64,000 nucleotides of DNA, taken from positions 58,579-122,578 of the forward strand of contig JAHDID010000014.1 of assembly GCA_020630975.1 (NCBI GenBank), given 5' to 3'. The DNA is from Verrucomicrobiota bacterium (lineage in GTDB: Bacteria; Verrucomicrobiota; Verrucomicrobiia; Verrucomicrobiales; DEV007). Below are positions 17,241 through 26,055 of the stretch, piece by piece. Position numbers and translations under genes: made by a program. Position 1 is the stretch's first letter, and the number at the start of each line of letters is the position of its first letter. The notes below the pieces were generated by a model. The model saw only the letters and a program-made list of their open reading frames with translations, made no database searches and was not told the origin of the DNA.

Positions 17241-19778
17241 ATGAAATACTACCTGACTGCTCCCGAGGCGCGGGAGCCATCTGAGCAACCTATAGCAGAC
17301 GCTGAGGTGCGCTCTGCCATCGCAGCGGGCGAGATCGAGGCAGCGGCACTGCTGTGGCCAGATGGCGGCGGCGATGCTGTGAGCGCCCAGTCTCTCAGCG
17401 CCACACCGCCTCCGCTACCGCCGCGAGTGCCTGCTGCGTCAGTCGCCGCTACACCTCGGAAGTCTTCCCTAGCATGGCTCTGGTGGCTGCTCGGGATTAC
17501 CGCAGGTGCTTTTGTCTTGTTGGTTGTGCTAGCAGTTTTTTCTCTACAAAAAGTCAGTCAGAACGCACTATTAGACGGGCTAGCAGAAAAGCCTCTTTTC
17601 GAAGATCGAAAGCCCCATCAGACCAAGTGGCAGCCCAATGAAAACTACAAGCCATCTGGCGCGCCCGACCAGCCCGATGGCGAGATCTTTCAGCTCGTCC
17701 ATTATCCCGCTGAGGGTGGTGAGATGACAGCCTACCTCACGCCTGACCCTGGCGATGGCAAAAAGCACCCTGTGATGATCTGGGACTCCGGCGGCTGGGG
17801 CGGTATCGGTGACTTCCTGTGGGATGAGCCATCGCGTCTCAATGACCAATCAGCTCGTGCCTTTCGCGAGGCGGGGATTGTTCTGATGTGTCCTTCGTTT
17901 CGTGGTGAGAATGGTAACCCAGGAGAGTTTGAGCTCTTTTATGGCGAGGTGAATGACTTTCTCTCTGCCATCGAGTACGCCAAGGGGCTGCCCTACGTCG
18001 ATCCCGAGCGGGTCTACATCGGTGGGCACAGTACTGGCGGCACTGTAGCTCTGCTCGCAGCGGTATCTGGTGTGCAGTGTCGCGGCGTCTTCTCCTTTGG
18101 CGGTGCGCCTGATATGTTGGATGTCATGTCGGATGGTGAGGGCTTTGAAAACACGCCTTACTCCATCGATAGCACCCGCGATCATGAGCTGCGCAGCCCG
18201 ATTCGCTACACCCATTACATTCAGTCTCCGACTTTCTACATCGAGGGGGCGGCTATCACAGACTACGTGGCAGCCGCCAAGCGCATGCAGCGCATCGCCA
18301 AGCTAAAGGAGGTGCCATTCCAGGCGTTCTCGATCCCTAATGCCGATCATTTCGATGTGTTGACCCCACTGACTCAGCTGGTCGCGCAAAAAATCGTGGC
18401 CGATACTGGCGAGCAGCCCATTTCGCTGACCCAAGCAGAGCTGGTCGATGCGTGGAATGCGATCAATGACATCAGCCTACACTCCGAGCTCAGCCGCTGG
18501 TTGGAGAAGGGTGGCGATCTGGTGGCGATATTCGACAATCTGGAAGACGATATCGGAGCGACCAGCTCTGCCGAAATCGATCTGGCAGTGACTGCTATCA
18601 AGCAGGTGCTCAAGGGCGATGCCGATAGCCACTCCGATATCGCGGAGCTAGCCGAGCTGGTCGACTACATCGGCGATGAGGAACTCAGTGAAGAGTTTTT
18701 GGTAAAGACCGAGAAATATCTGCTCGGCTACATCGAGCGCCGCCTCGATCGAGAGGAGCGCAGCGAGCAGGTCGAGTCGAACTGCATGCGCATCGCGGGA
18801 TCCTTCGGGCTGCTCGAGCATCCTCCGATCCAACCCCTGCTCGGTCGTCTCGCTGCTATGGAAGTCGCGCCTGATGATCCGAACTGGGGCTATCTATTCG
18901 ACAAGATCGAAGACCAGTCCGAGACCAGCGAGTTTATCCTGCAGGCTTTCCGAGAAGCCGCCCCGACTGGAGTTGTCGCCGAGGAGCTAATGAGCGAGGT
19001 GAACAATCTGATGATCGACGCCGAGGAGCTCACCATTAGTCACCCCTACAATACCGAGAAAGGCGGCGTAGCTCTGGAGAAGATGATCCGAGCCAATGGC
19101 GATGAAACCTTTCACGCCACGCTATCTCTGGCATTCGTAGATGAGCCGCTGCGCGCTAAACTGCTGCCGCTAGTGATCGACCACAAGAGCAATGCCATCC
19201 AGATGGAAGCGGCCTGGGCCGATGCCAAAAATGGCGGCGCTCAGGGGCTGAAATCTCTCCAAGATCGCTGCCTGGACGTGAATTACTCCAACAAAGCGAA
19301 GCGCTATCTCCGAGAGCTGGATCTGGCGGCAGAGATCCCAGCTGCGGCGCAGGAGCCCGATTTCAGAGCGAAATCCAATATGGTGGCTTGGCTGCTCGAT
19401 GAGCAGGATGGACCGCCGTTATCCATCGAGCAAATTGATAAACGAGAGCTGATCTGGCCGCCATTTCAGAAGGAGGAAGATAACAATAAAGAGCCTAAGG
19501 ACGACGAAGAGAAAACTTCGATGGCTTACCTCTTCGAGTTTACCTACCCCTCTCCCGACGATGAGGAGCAGACTATCACAGCCTATGGCATCGATTGCCG
19601 TGGCGCTTGGTCATCGCTGCAGAGCTTTGAGCAGTCGCCTTCGGTCTTGGAGCTATACAGTCATTTCTGCGCGATAGAAACCAACTGGGATATCGAAGAA
19701 GAGGGTGACAAGATCTCTGATGACATCGCTAAGCAGCGGCTGCAGGAAGCCAATCCCAGTGAAGGCTGGGGCGAGTGA
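17241..19778 (+). CDS. Membrane protein with GYF_2-like domain and alpha/beta hydrolase domain
   Basis: Residues 1-55 resemble a GYF_2/DUF4339 domain (MKYYLTAPEAREPSEQPI...IAAGEIEAAALLWPDGGG). A Pro-rich linker follows, then one transmembrane helix at about 75-100 (LAWLWWLLGITAGAFVLLVVL). An alpha/beta hydrolase domain comes next, with HPVMIWDSGGWGG, the nucleophile elbow GGHSTGG (S264) and a likely catalytic His in IPNADHFDVLTPL. The remaining ~430 residues are acidic and helical and match no family I recognise. The orientation should place the GYF_2 part in the cytosol and the hydrolase outside. GYF-type domains bind Pro-rich peptides, so it may dock onto a cytosolic partner. The substrate is unknown. 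Confidence 0.75.
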   Translation: MKYYLTAPEAREPSEQPIADAEVRSAIAAGEIEAAALLWPDGGGDAVSAQSLSATPPPLPPRVPAASVAATPRKSSLAWLWWLLGITAGAFVLLVVLAVFSLQKVSQNALLDGLAEKPLFEDRKPHQTKWQPNENYKPSGAPDQPDGEIFQLVHYPAEGGEMTAYLTPDPGDGKKHPVMIWDSGGWGGIGDFLWDEPSRLNDQSARAFREAGIVLMCPSFRGENGNPGEFELFYGEVNDFLSAIEYAKGLPYVDPERVYIGGHSTGGTVALLAAVSGVQCRGVFSFGGAPDMLDVMSDGEGFENTPYSIDSTRDHELRSPIRYTHYIQSPTFYIEGAAITDYVAAAKRMQRIAKLKEVPFQAFSIPNADHFDVLTPLTQLVAQKIVADTGEQPISLTQAELVDAWNAINDISLHSELSRWLEKGGDLVAIFDNLEDDIGATSSAEIDLAVTAIKQVLKGDADSHSDIAELAELVDYIGDEELSEEFLVKTEKYLLGYIERRLDREERSEQVESNCMRIAGSFGLLEHPPIQPLLGRLAAMEVAPDDPNWGYLFDKIEDQSETSEFILQAFREAAPTGVVAEELMSEVNNLMIDAEELTISHPYNTEKGGVALEKMIRANGDETFHATLSLAFVDEPLRAKLLPLVIDHKSNAIQMEAAWADAKNGGAQGLKSLQDRCLDVNYSNKAKRYLRELDLAAEIPAAAQEPDFRAKSNMVAWLLDEQDGPPLSIEQIDKRELIWPPFQKEEDNNKEPKDDEEKTSMAYLFEFTYPSPDDEEQTITAYGIDCRGAWSSLQSFEQSPSVLELYSHFCAIETNWDIEEEGDKISDDIAKQRLQEANPSEGWGE

Positions 19779-19800
19779 TCGCGAGGTGAGACGAGGTAAA

Positions 19801-19914
19801 TCAAAAATCACAATTCGCTAATCAGGAATCATAGATCAGCTCTTCCAGCTGCTTGAGGCATGGGTTGAGGGTAGAGCTGAATGGAGAATGACGAGTGCGA
19901 TTTTTGATTTTTGA
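19801..19914. repeat. 114-bp segment bounded by an 18-bp imperfect inverted repeat
   Basis: TCAAAAATCACAATTCGC at 19801-19818 matches, with two mismatches, the reverse complement of 19897-19914 (GCGATTTTTGATTTTTGA). The inside is about 78 bases with a small AGCT...AGCT hairpin and no gene. It lies between the convergent GYF_2/hydrolase and YggS genes. It may be a MITE-like remnant or a long-range terminator stem. Confidence 0.45.
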
Positions 19915-19951
19915 AGTGCTAACATGCGGCGCGGCAGGGTGATTGGCAGGC

Positions 19952-20623
19952 TTAGCCTCGCGCTCCGAAGATAGCCGACCCCACGCGCACCAGGGTAGCG
20001 CCTTCCTCGATCGCCACACCAAAGTCGTGGCTCATGCCCATCGATAGCTCTGCTAGCTGGTCCACACCCAGCGAGTCGCGCAGCTCTCGCAGCGCCGCAA
20101 AATGGATCCGGGTCGCCTCTGGGTCTGGATCAAATTTCGGAATCGTCATCAGGCCGCGGATCTCGATATGAGGCAGCTCGAGCAGCTCATCCAGCGCGGC
20201 TTGTGCCGCCTCGGCGGAGAAGCCGTACTTGGCCTCGTCTTCGGAGATATTCACCTGCACCAGCGCACGGCAAGTGATGCCCTCCTCGCCAGCGATGCGG
20301 CTCACCTGTCGAGCTAGCTCAATGGAGTCCAGCGTGTGTAGCAGGTCCGTCAGCGGTAGCGCCTTGCGGATCTTGTTTTTCTGCAGGTGACCGATCAGAT
20401 GCCACTGCGCCTCGTCGCCCAGCTGCGGCTGCTTATCCACCAGCTCCTGCACGCGATTTTCGCCAAAGTGCAGCTGCCCAGCAGACACGGCATCTTGGAT
20501 CAGGTCGAGTGGCTTAGTCTTGCTCACCGCGATCAGTTGCACCTCATCGCGTTCCCGCCCTGAGCGCTGGCAAGCGGCCACGATCTTTGATTCGATCGAC
20601 TGTAGATTCTCTGAAATAGACAT
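19952..20623 (-). CDS. YggS/PROSC family pyridoxal phosphate homeostasis protein
   Basis: This is a single-domain alanine-racemase-like TIM barrel of 223 residues, the normal length. The PLP lysine is K35 in LIAVSKTKP. Other family motifs are [35 protein letters not shown] and [28 protein letters not shown]. The protein binds PLP without known catalytic activity and keeps free PLP balanced. It starts 15 nt after the dual-specificity phosphatase gene and is probably co-transcribed with it. In many bacteria yggS sits in a different context, so the phosphatase link is noteworthy. Confidence 0.95.
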   Translation of the reverse strand: MSISENLQSIESKIVAACQRSGRERDEVQLIAVSKTKPLDLIQDAVSAGQLHFGENRVQELVDKQPQLGDEAQWHLIGHLQKNKIRKALPLTDLLHTLDSIELARQVSRIAGEEGITCRALVQVNISEDEAKYGFSAEAAQAALDELLELPHIEIRGLMTIPKFDPDPEATRIHFAALRELRDSLGVDQLAELSMGMSHDFGVAIEEGATLVRVGSAIFGARG

Positions 20624-20638
20624 ATTGAAACGTTGAGT

Positions 20639-21148
20639 TTAGTCCCCCTTCCTCGCGCTGCGATACCGCTGTGTCAGCCGCCGCGCGCACTTCATCTGAT
20701 CTTCGGTCTCCAGACAGCAGCGGCGACGCGCACGGATCCAGTCGACTGGGTCCGTCCCTTTGGGGATGTACCCAGCTGCCGCACACCACGCCACGATGAA
20801 CTGGCCGGTGCGTCCGCAGCCCGCCACACAGTGCACCACCACCGGTTCTTTCTTGCGATGGTGCTCATCCATCAGCTCGACGAAGTGTTCGAGCTGCTCA
20901 TCGGTCGGCACACCGTAGTCAGCCACATGGATGAAGTGGTAGGCAAAGTCGTCGGGCACGTCCTTGCGATTATCAAACTCGCAGCAATTCACCACCGCCC
21001 GTACTCCCTGCTCCCGGTAGATGTCGAACACATACGGATCCGGCCACCACGAGGCAGCGATCACATCATCGACGATCCAGGTGAAAGGCTCGGTGCGCTC
21101 GGGCTGACCATCGTCGGGCCAGTACCAAGGTCTGATTGGTTTTTGCAT
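20639..21148 (-). CDS. Dual-specificity/tyrosine phosphatase-like protein
   Basis: The protein has about 169 residues. The P-loop is VVHCVAGCGRTGQF, with the nucleophile C107 and R113 (numbering from the ATG at 21148, MQKPIRPWYW). An upstream Asp in HVADYGVPT (D77) fits the general acid. This matches the cysteine-dependent phosphatase fold (DSP/tyrosine phosphatase). There is no signal peptide, so it acts in the cytosol. Substrates could be phosphoproteins, phosphoinositides or nucleotide 5'-polyphosphates. The gene precedes yggS by 15 nt. An alternative GTG/ATG six codons upstream is possible. Confidence 0.88.
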   Translation of the reverse strand: MQKPIRPWYWPDDGQPERTEPFTWIVDDVIAASWWPDPYVFDIYREQGVRAVVNCCEFDNRKDVPDDFAYHFIHVADYGVPTDEQLEHFVELMDEHHRKKEPVVVHCVAGCGRTGQFIVAWCAAAGYIPKGTDPVDWIRARRRCCLETEDQMKCARRLTQRYRSARKGD

Positions 21149-21231
21149 GGCTGCCGACTTTCGCATCGGTATAAACCGAATGCGAACTTATAATCGTACG
21201 TCTCCGTCTAGCGTGGTTCAATACCAGTGTC

Positions 21232-21669
21232 ATGGATACTGCGCTTGTTTGGTTTCTCGTTGGCTTGGTACTGATACTGCTAGAGATAGCTGTGCCGGGT
21301 GTCATTTTGGTATTTCTCGGCGTCGCCGCCTGGATCGTGGCTGGCCTGGATTTGTTGGGGGTGAACTCGCTCACTGCACAGCTATGGATCTTCGCCGGAG
21401 CATCGGTCGCCCTGCTGTTCGGTCTACGCCGCTTTGTGAAAAGCTGGTTTCTCGGTAGAGCCACTAACGATAGCGATGACCTGATGGATGAATTCGTCGG
21501 CAAATCGGTAGTCGTGCTAGAGGCGATCGAGCCCGGTGGCTATGGGCAGGTCGAGCTAAAGGGTGCGCAATGGAAAGCCACCTCTACCGCAGCGATCGCC
21601 AAAGATGCCCGCTGCGAAGTCGAAAAAGTCGACGGGCTGTGTCTACACGTCAGACCTCTCTCTAAGTAA
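21232..21669 (+). CDS. NfeD-like membrane protein
   Basis: This 145-residue protein has two or three transmembrane helices (ALVWFLVGLVLILLEIAVPG, LVFLGVAAWIVAGLDL, LWIFAGASVALLFGL) followed by a soluble OB-fold-like C-terminus (GKSVVVLEAIEPGGYGQVELKGAQWKATS). That is the short NfeD form without the N-terminal ClpP-like protease. NfeD proteins are encoded next to stomatin/SPFH proteins and take part in membrane microdomain organisation. The SPFH gene follows 39 nt downstream on the same strand. Confidence 0.9.
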   Translation: MDTALVWFLVGLVLILLEIAVPGVILVFLGVAAWIVAGLDLLGVNSLTAQLWIFAGASVALLFGLRRFVKSWFLGRATNDSDDLMDEFVGKSVVVLEAIEPGGYGQVELKGAQWKATSTAAIAKDARCEVEKVDGLCLHVRPLSK

Positions 21670-21708
21670 CGAAACAACCAATTATTCTTCAAACCGCTTA
21701 ATTAAACA

Positions 21709-22626
21709 ATGGAACAACTCATACCTATCATCATAGCAGCTGGAGTGGTCTTACTGATCACTATCGTCCTTCTCAAATCCGCTCGCATCGTGCCACAGCG
21801 AAAAGCCTTTGTGGTCGAGCGACTCGGCAAATACTCGCGCACACTGGATGCGGGTTTCCACATTCTGATTCCTTTCCTGGAAAGAGTCGCCTACAAGCAC
21901 TCGCTCAAAGAGGTGGCAGTGGATGTACCCTCGCAGATGTGTATCACGCAGGATAATATATCGATCGAGATCGACGGGGTGCTCTACCTACAAGTGCTCG
22001 ACGCCAAGCGCGCTAGCTATGGTATCGAAGACTACCTCTACGCCTCCACCCAGCTCGCCCAGACCACACTGCGCTCCGAGATCGGTAAGCTAGAGCTAGA
22101 CCGCACCTTCGAAGAGCGCGAGCAGATCAATGCCAACATCATCACCGCGCTGGACAAAGCTTCCGATCCCTGGGGGCTAAAAATCACTCGCTACGAGATC
22201 GCCAATATCACCCCACCACAAAGCGTGCGCGATGCCCTAGAAAAGCAGATGCGCGCCGAGCGCGAGCGCCGAGCCGTGATCGCCGAATCGGAAGGCGAGC
22301 GTGAAGCCAAGATCAACGTAGCTGAAGGTGAGAAGCAGGAAGTCATCAAGCAATCGGAAGCGAATCGCGAGATGCAGGTCAACGAGGCCGAGGGTAAAGC
22401 CAAAGAGATCGAGCTACTCGCCAATGCAACCGCCGACGGTATTCGCACCATCGCTCAAGCGATCGAGTCACCCGGTGGTCAGAACGCCGTGAACCTGCGT
22501 ATCGCCGAGCAGTATGTCGATCAGTTCGGCAATCTCGCCAAAGAGAACAACACTCTCATCATCCCCAGCGATGTCGCCAACATCGGAGGCACCGTAGCCT
22601 CCCTAGCGAAGATCCTGGAGAAGTAA
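21709..22626 (+). CDS. SPFH/stomatin-like membrane protein (QmcA/paraslipin type)
   Basis: An N-terminal membrane anchor (PIIIAAGVVLLITIVLL) precedes an SPFH/Band 7 domain with RKAFVVERLGKYSRTLDAGFH, the SIEIDGVLYLQV strand and the TLRSEIGKLELDRTFEERE segment. A charged, coiled-coil Ala/Glu/Arg region follows (RAERERRAVIAESEGEREAK). The length of 305 residues is normal. Such proteins oligomerise at the membrane and work with NfeD, whose gene lies immediately upstream. A strong terminator follows, so the nfeD-SPFH pair is a complete transcription unit. Confidence 0.94.
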   Translation: MEQLIPIIIAAGVVLLITIVLLKSARIVPQRKAFVVERLGKYSRTLDAGFHILIPFLERVAYKHSLKEVAVDVPSQMCITQDNISIEIDGVLYLQVLDAKRASYGIEDYLYASTQLAQTTLRSEIGKLELDRTFEEREQINANIITALDKASDPWGLKITRYEIANITPPQSVRDALEKQMRAERERRAVIAESEGEREAKINVAEGEKQEVIKQSEANREMQVNEAEGKAKEIELLANATADGIRTIAQAIESPGGQNAVNLRIAEQYVDQFGNLAKENNTLIIPSDVANIGGTVASLAKILEK

Positions 22627-22648
22627 ACACTTCCCCCTCTTCTAATCC

Positions 22649-22694
22649 ACCCCGCCTCGCGCAGACCTAAGCCCATCTGCGCGGGGCATTTTTC
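22649..22694 (+). terminator. Rho-independent terminator after the nfeD-SPFH pair
   Basis: CCCC...GCGCAG (22649-22664) pairs with CTGCGCGGGG (22677-22686) through a bulged stem. It is followed by CATTTTTCG on the + strand. It lies 23 nt after the SPFH stop and before the convergent metalloprotease gene. Confidence 0.75.
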
Positions 22695-22717
22695 GTTTCG
22701 GTAGGGTGAATTATCTA

Positions 22718-25279
22718 TCAGGGTTCCAGTGCATTAACCGCTAGCCTCCTTAGGTGCGCGGCATGAGCTGACGAGCGTGCGTCTAAATCTGCGACCAGTT
22801 TTTCGAGTAAGAAAACTGCCTGGCTCTGTGCCTGTACGGGGTAGTTATTTTCACCTTTAAGCCCTGTCATCTTGGCCAGGCGTTTTATATAGTCGATTTG
22901 CAGATCGCGGCGAAAGCTGCCGATGTTATCGCCGCCGGTCATGATGGCTTGATGGAGACGAGGTAGCATATCATCGACTGTGATTTCATTACCATACAGG
23001 GAACTATCGATGATGCGCTGCAGGGTCTTTTCATGTAGCAAATGATCGAGCGCGGTATCGTAGATCTGCTCCACGGTGGCATGCATTTTCGGATCCTCGT
23101 TTTCTAGCTCCCAAATGGTAAAGCCACGGCGACGTACCTGAGCGTGGGCGATCAGGTCGGAGCTGAGAAAGCTAAATGCATCGGCTCCGAAGACGCCCTC
23201 TGTTAGAACCTCAAGGGCCCGCTGTTGATCAGCGGCCGCCACCGGCTCGTAGGGGCGAGCGGTGCTGCCTGGCTGACCGTGCATGGAGCGATCGATCTGC
23301 ACGCCGCCGATCTGGCGCGACAGGATAGTAGCCGCACTGCGGTAGCTCCACATCAGCGAGGAGACAGCGGTGCGTAGCTCGTGGTAGTCTTCACCCTCTT
23401 TGGGGAAGGTGTCGACCAGTCCGCCCATGGTCTCACGCACGCGTTGCATGGTATCGGCCGCGTGGGCGATAGGATCGCTCGATAGATCGCTGATCATGAT
23501 GCGTGGGTCGATACCGCGGCCAGCCGAGCGCATGTCGTCGGCATCGTTGCCAAAGGCGTGCTCGGGTTTGGTCGATTCGGCGAGGATAGCAGCCGTGACT
23601 TCGGCTTCTTTATCAGTAGCCGCTGGCGAGTAACCATAGCGGATCGCCCAGTGATCGTAGGGCCCAGGGACGGTGGTGTAGTATTGGCCTTGCTTAGCCC
23701 GGTCGCGTGAGATATTTGCCGGGCTGTAGTCCATGACCGAGGCGGTGACGCCCATCTTTTCCGTGCGCGCTCGATCGTGCAGCTGATCGAAGTCGTGTAG
23801 GTTGCTCGCGGCGAAGTTGTGGCTAAGCCCTAGAGTGTGGCCGATCTCGTGCAGGATCAGTTCGTAGAGCGCTTCCTTTACCAGTTGATCGACTTCTAGC
23901 TGACTAGCACCTGCCGCTAGCAGTGAGGCGCGGGCAGCGATGGCGTCGTCCTGCCGATACGATCCGGCTTGGCACCAAGCGTGCCGCGATGGTTTGGCCA
24001 TCCGGTTGAAAGGGAAGCGCTGCGGGTCGGCGCGAACCGGGTCGCTGCTCTGCAGCAGACGACGCAGACGCACTCGATTGGTGAGAAAGACGTACTCGAG
24101 CATGATATCGGCGCCGAGGATCTGCCCGGTGCGCGGATTGACGAAGCTCGGGCCGTAGCCGCCAAATGGCGGATCAGGCGAGGACGTCCAGCGCATCACA
24201 TTGTAGCGGATGTCGCCAGCATCCCACTCGGCATCGTCTGGCTGTACCTTGCAGACGATGGCGTTTTTAAACCCTGCCGATTCAAAGGCAAGATTCCATG
24301 CTTCGGCAGCGGCTTTGATGGTATCACGCAGCTCGATAGGCGTGGTATTTTCGATCCACCAGGTGATTGGCTCGACTGGCTCAGAGGGAGCGGCTCCTGG
24401 TTGTTTTTTCTGCAGGTGCCAGCGGTGGATCACGTCGCGGTAGTTGGCACTTTTGGTAGAGGTCAGGTCAGTTTTGCGAGTGGTGAAATAACCGACTCGT
24501 GGATCCTCCAGACGCGAGAGGTAGTCATTGTCCGGCACGGCGATCAGCGAGTGTTGCACTTTGGCAGTGATGTAGCGCGCGTCGGTCACATCATCGTCTC
24601 CCCAGGCTTTCACCTCGCTATTGTGGTAGACGTAGTTCACACGTAGCAGGGTATTCTCAGGGTAGTTCTTTAGCTCGTAAAAGCGCGTGCGCTCATCGGA
24701 GAGTTTGCCAAAGGTCAGTCGATCTTGCTTGTCATCTTTGCCGCCTCGCGGTGTCGGCTTGATCATCGAGAATAGCTCTTTTAGAAACAAGTTGCTCGCC
24801 TTCACCAGGTGAGTCGTCTTATCCTCGGTAGTCGCTACGATCGGTAGCGAGGCGATGACCGCCTCGGAGATATTGGCATCGGCCGAGCGTGCTAGGGCAT
24901 TCTCTGGGTCGAAGTAGAAGGCGGTATTTTCCGCGACAAACTCCATCTTGTCGTACCATCGCCGAATGGTGAAAATCCGCTCGTCCAAGAAGCGGCCGCG
25001 AAAGGTGCTGAGCTCTGCCACCCCATCGAGCACGTAGGCAAAGTGGATGTACTCCCGGTCTAGCTGAGCATTACGGATCGCTAGATAGATGGTGCCATCG
25101 TCGCGGTTTTGGTAGAGATTGAAAAGCCCCTCATGCAGGTCGCAGTCCTCGATGGTTTCGGCGAAGGACTTTTTGTCGGAGTCTTTCTTTTTGCCTTCCT
25201 CTGCAGCGATGGCAGTCCAGTCCAGCCCGAGCGATACGACAGTGGTCACCAGTAGAATGTAAAATAGCTGCCTCATCAT
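22718..25279 (-). CDS. Zinc-dependent metalloprotease (DUF5117/DUF4953-type, HExxHxxGxxH)
   Basis: The protein has 853 residues with a signal peptide (MMRQLFYILLVTTVVSLGL). The middle contains the extended zinc site HEIGHTLGLSHNF, with H477, E478, H481 and H487, as in metzincin-like proteases. DAEWDAGDIRYNVMRW precedes it, and a Met-containing turn (TASVMDYSPANI) follows, which fits the Met-turn. The N-terminal part (TIYLAIRNAQLDREYIHFAYVLDGV) resembles the DUF5117/5118 regions of the long family seen in Bacteroidetes and related phyla. It would be exported and degrade extracellular protein. No partner gene is adjacent. The family name is by resemblance. Confidence 0.85.
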   Translation of the reverse strand: MMRQLFYILLVTTVVSLGLDWTAIAAEEGKKKDSDKKSFAETIEDCDLHEGLFNLYQNRDDGTIYLAIRNAQLDREYIHFAYVLDGVAELSTFRGRFLDERIFTIRRWYDKMEFVAENTAFYFDPENALARSADANISEAVIASLPIVATTEDKTTHLVKASNLFLKELFSMIKPTPRGGKDDKQDRLTFGKLSDERTRFYELKNYPENTLLRVNYVYHNSEVKAWGDDDVTDARYITAKVQHSLIAVPDNDYLSRLEDPRVGYFTTRKTDLTSTKSANYRDVIHRWHLQKKQPGAAPSEPVEPITWWIENTTPIELRDTIKAAAEAWNLAFESAGFKNAIVCKVQPDDAEWDAGDIRYNVMRWTSSPDPPFGGYGPSFVNPRTGQILGADIMLEYVFLTNRVRLRRLLQSSDPVRADPQRFPFNRMAKPSRHAWCQAGSYRQDDAIAARASLLAAGASQLEVDQLVKEALYELILHEIGHTLGLSHNFAASNLHDFDQLHDRARTEKMGVTASVMDYSPANISRDRAKQGQYYTTVPGPYDHWAIRYGYSPAATDKEAEVTAAILAESTKPEHAFGNDADDMRSAGRGIDPRIMISDLSSDPIAHAADTMQRVRETMGGLVDTFPKEGEDYHELRTAVSSLMWSYRSAATILSRQIGGVQIDRSMHGQPGSTARPYEPVAAADQQRALEVLTEGVFGADAFSFLSSDLIAHAQVRRRGFTIWELENEDPKMHATVEQIYDTALDHLLHEKTLQRIIDSSLYGNEITVDDMLPRLHQAIMTGGDNIGSFRRDLQIDYIKRLAKMTGLKGENNYPVQAQSQAVFLLEKLVADLDARSSAHAAHLRRLAVNALEP

Positions 25280-25336
25280 GCCGCTACCCTAAAGCTCGTG
25301 CTCGCCACATCAACTGACATGTGATAGCCATGAAGC

Positions 25337-25981
25337 ATGAGCCAAAAAACCATCGTATGCTTCGGCGACTCCAATACTTGGGGCTACATCCCAGGATCTG
25401 CCTGCGAGCGCTACCCACTGGATACGCGTTGGCCGGGTGTCATGCAGGCAGCGCTGGGTAGCGACTACCGAGTCATCGAGGAGGCCCAGAATGGCCGCAC
25501 CACCGTCTGGCCTGATCCCTGCGAGCCCACGGTATCGAAGTGTGGAAAAGACCACCTGCCAGTCGTGCTCGAGTCGCACAAGCCGATCGACCTCGTCATC
25601 GTGATGCTCGGCACCAATGATCTGAAAAATCACATCAATCAGACCGCGCAGACCATCGCGCAGGGAGCTATCACTTTGGTCGATATGATCCTCGCTAGCA
25701 CTGCGGGCCCGGACCAGCAGGCTCCACAGGTGCTGATGGTCTGCCCCGTGCCGTTGCACCCTGCACAGTGCCCTTTCTGGCATTTGTTCGATGGCGCAGC
25801 AGAGAAGTCGCTGGCGATGCCTACAGCCTACCAGGAGTTGGCCGAGGATCGCGGTGTGGCTTTTCTCAACGCTGGCGACCATGCGACTTGTCCAGATACC
25901 GACTGCATCCATCTCGATGCCGAGGGGCAGGGCAGCTTAGGGAAGGCAATGGCGGACAAGGTGCAGACGGTATTGCCCTGA
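25337..25981 (+). CDS. SGNH/GDSL-family esterase
   Basis: The protein has 214 residues. Block I is TIVCFGDSNTWGY with the nucleophile S12. Block III is VMLGTNDLKNH, and block V has DTDCIHLDAEG, giving the Asp-x-x-His pair. This is the arylesterase/acyl-CoA-thioesterase-I-like branch of SGNH hydrolases. There is no signal peptide, so it probably acts in the cytosol on acyl or acetyl esters. It is divergent from the metalloprotease gene with about 57 nt between starts. Confidence 0.9.
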   Translation: MSQKTIVCFGDSNTWGYIPGSACERYPLDTRWPGVMQAALGSDYRVIEEAQNGRTTVWPDPCEPTVSKCGKDHLPVVLESHKPIDLVIVMLGTNDLKNHINQTAQTIAQGAITLVDMILASTAGPDQQAPQVLMVCPVPLHPAQCPFWHLFDGAAEKSLAMPTAYQELAEDRGVAFLNAGDHATCPDTDCIHLDAEGQGSLGKAMADKVQTVLP

Positions 25982-26055
25982 GCAAATAAGCCAAGAATGA
26001 AAATATTTTAAAATTTATTTAGAAGTTTTTAAATATTTGGTTACATTGATCACCG

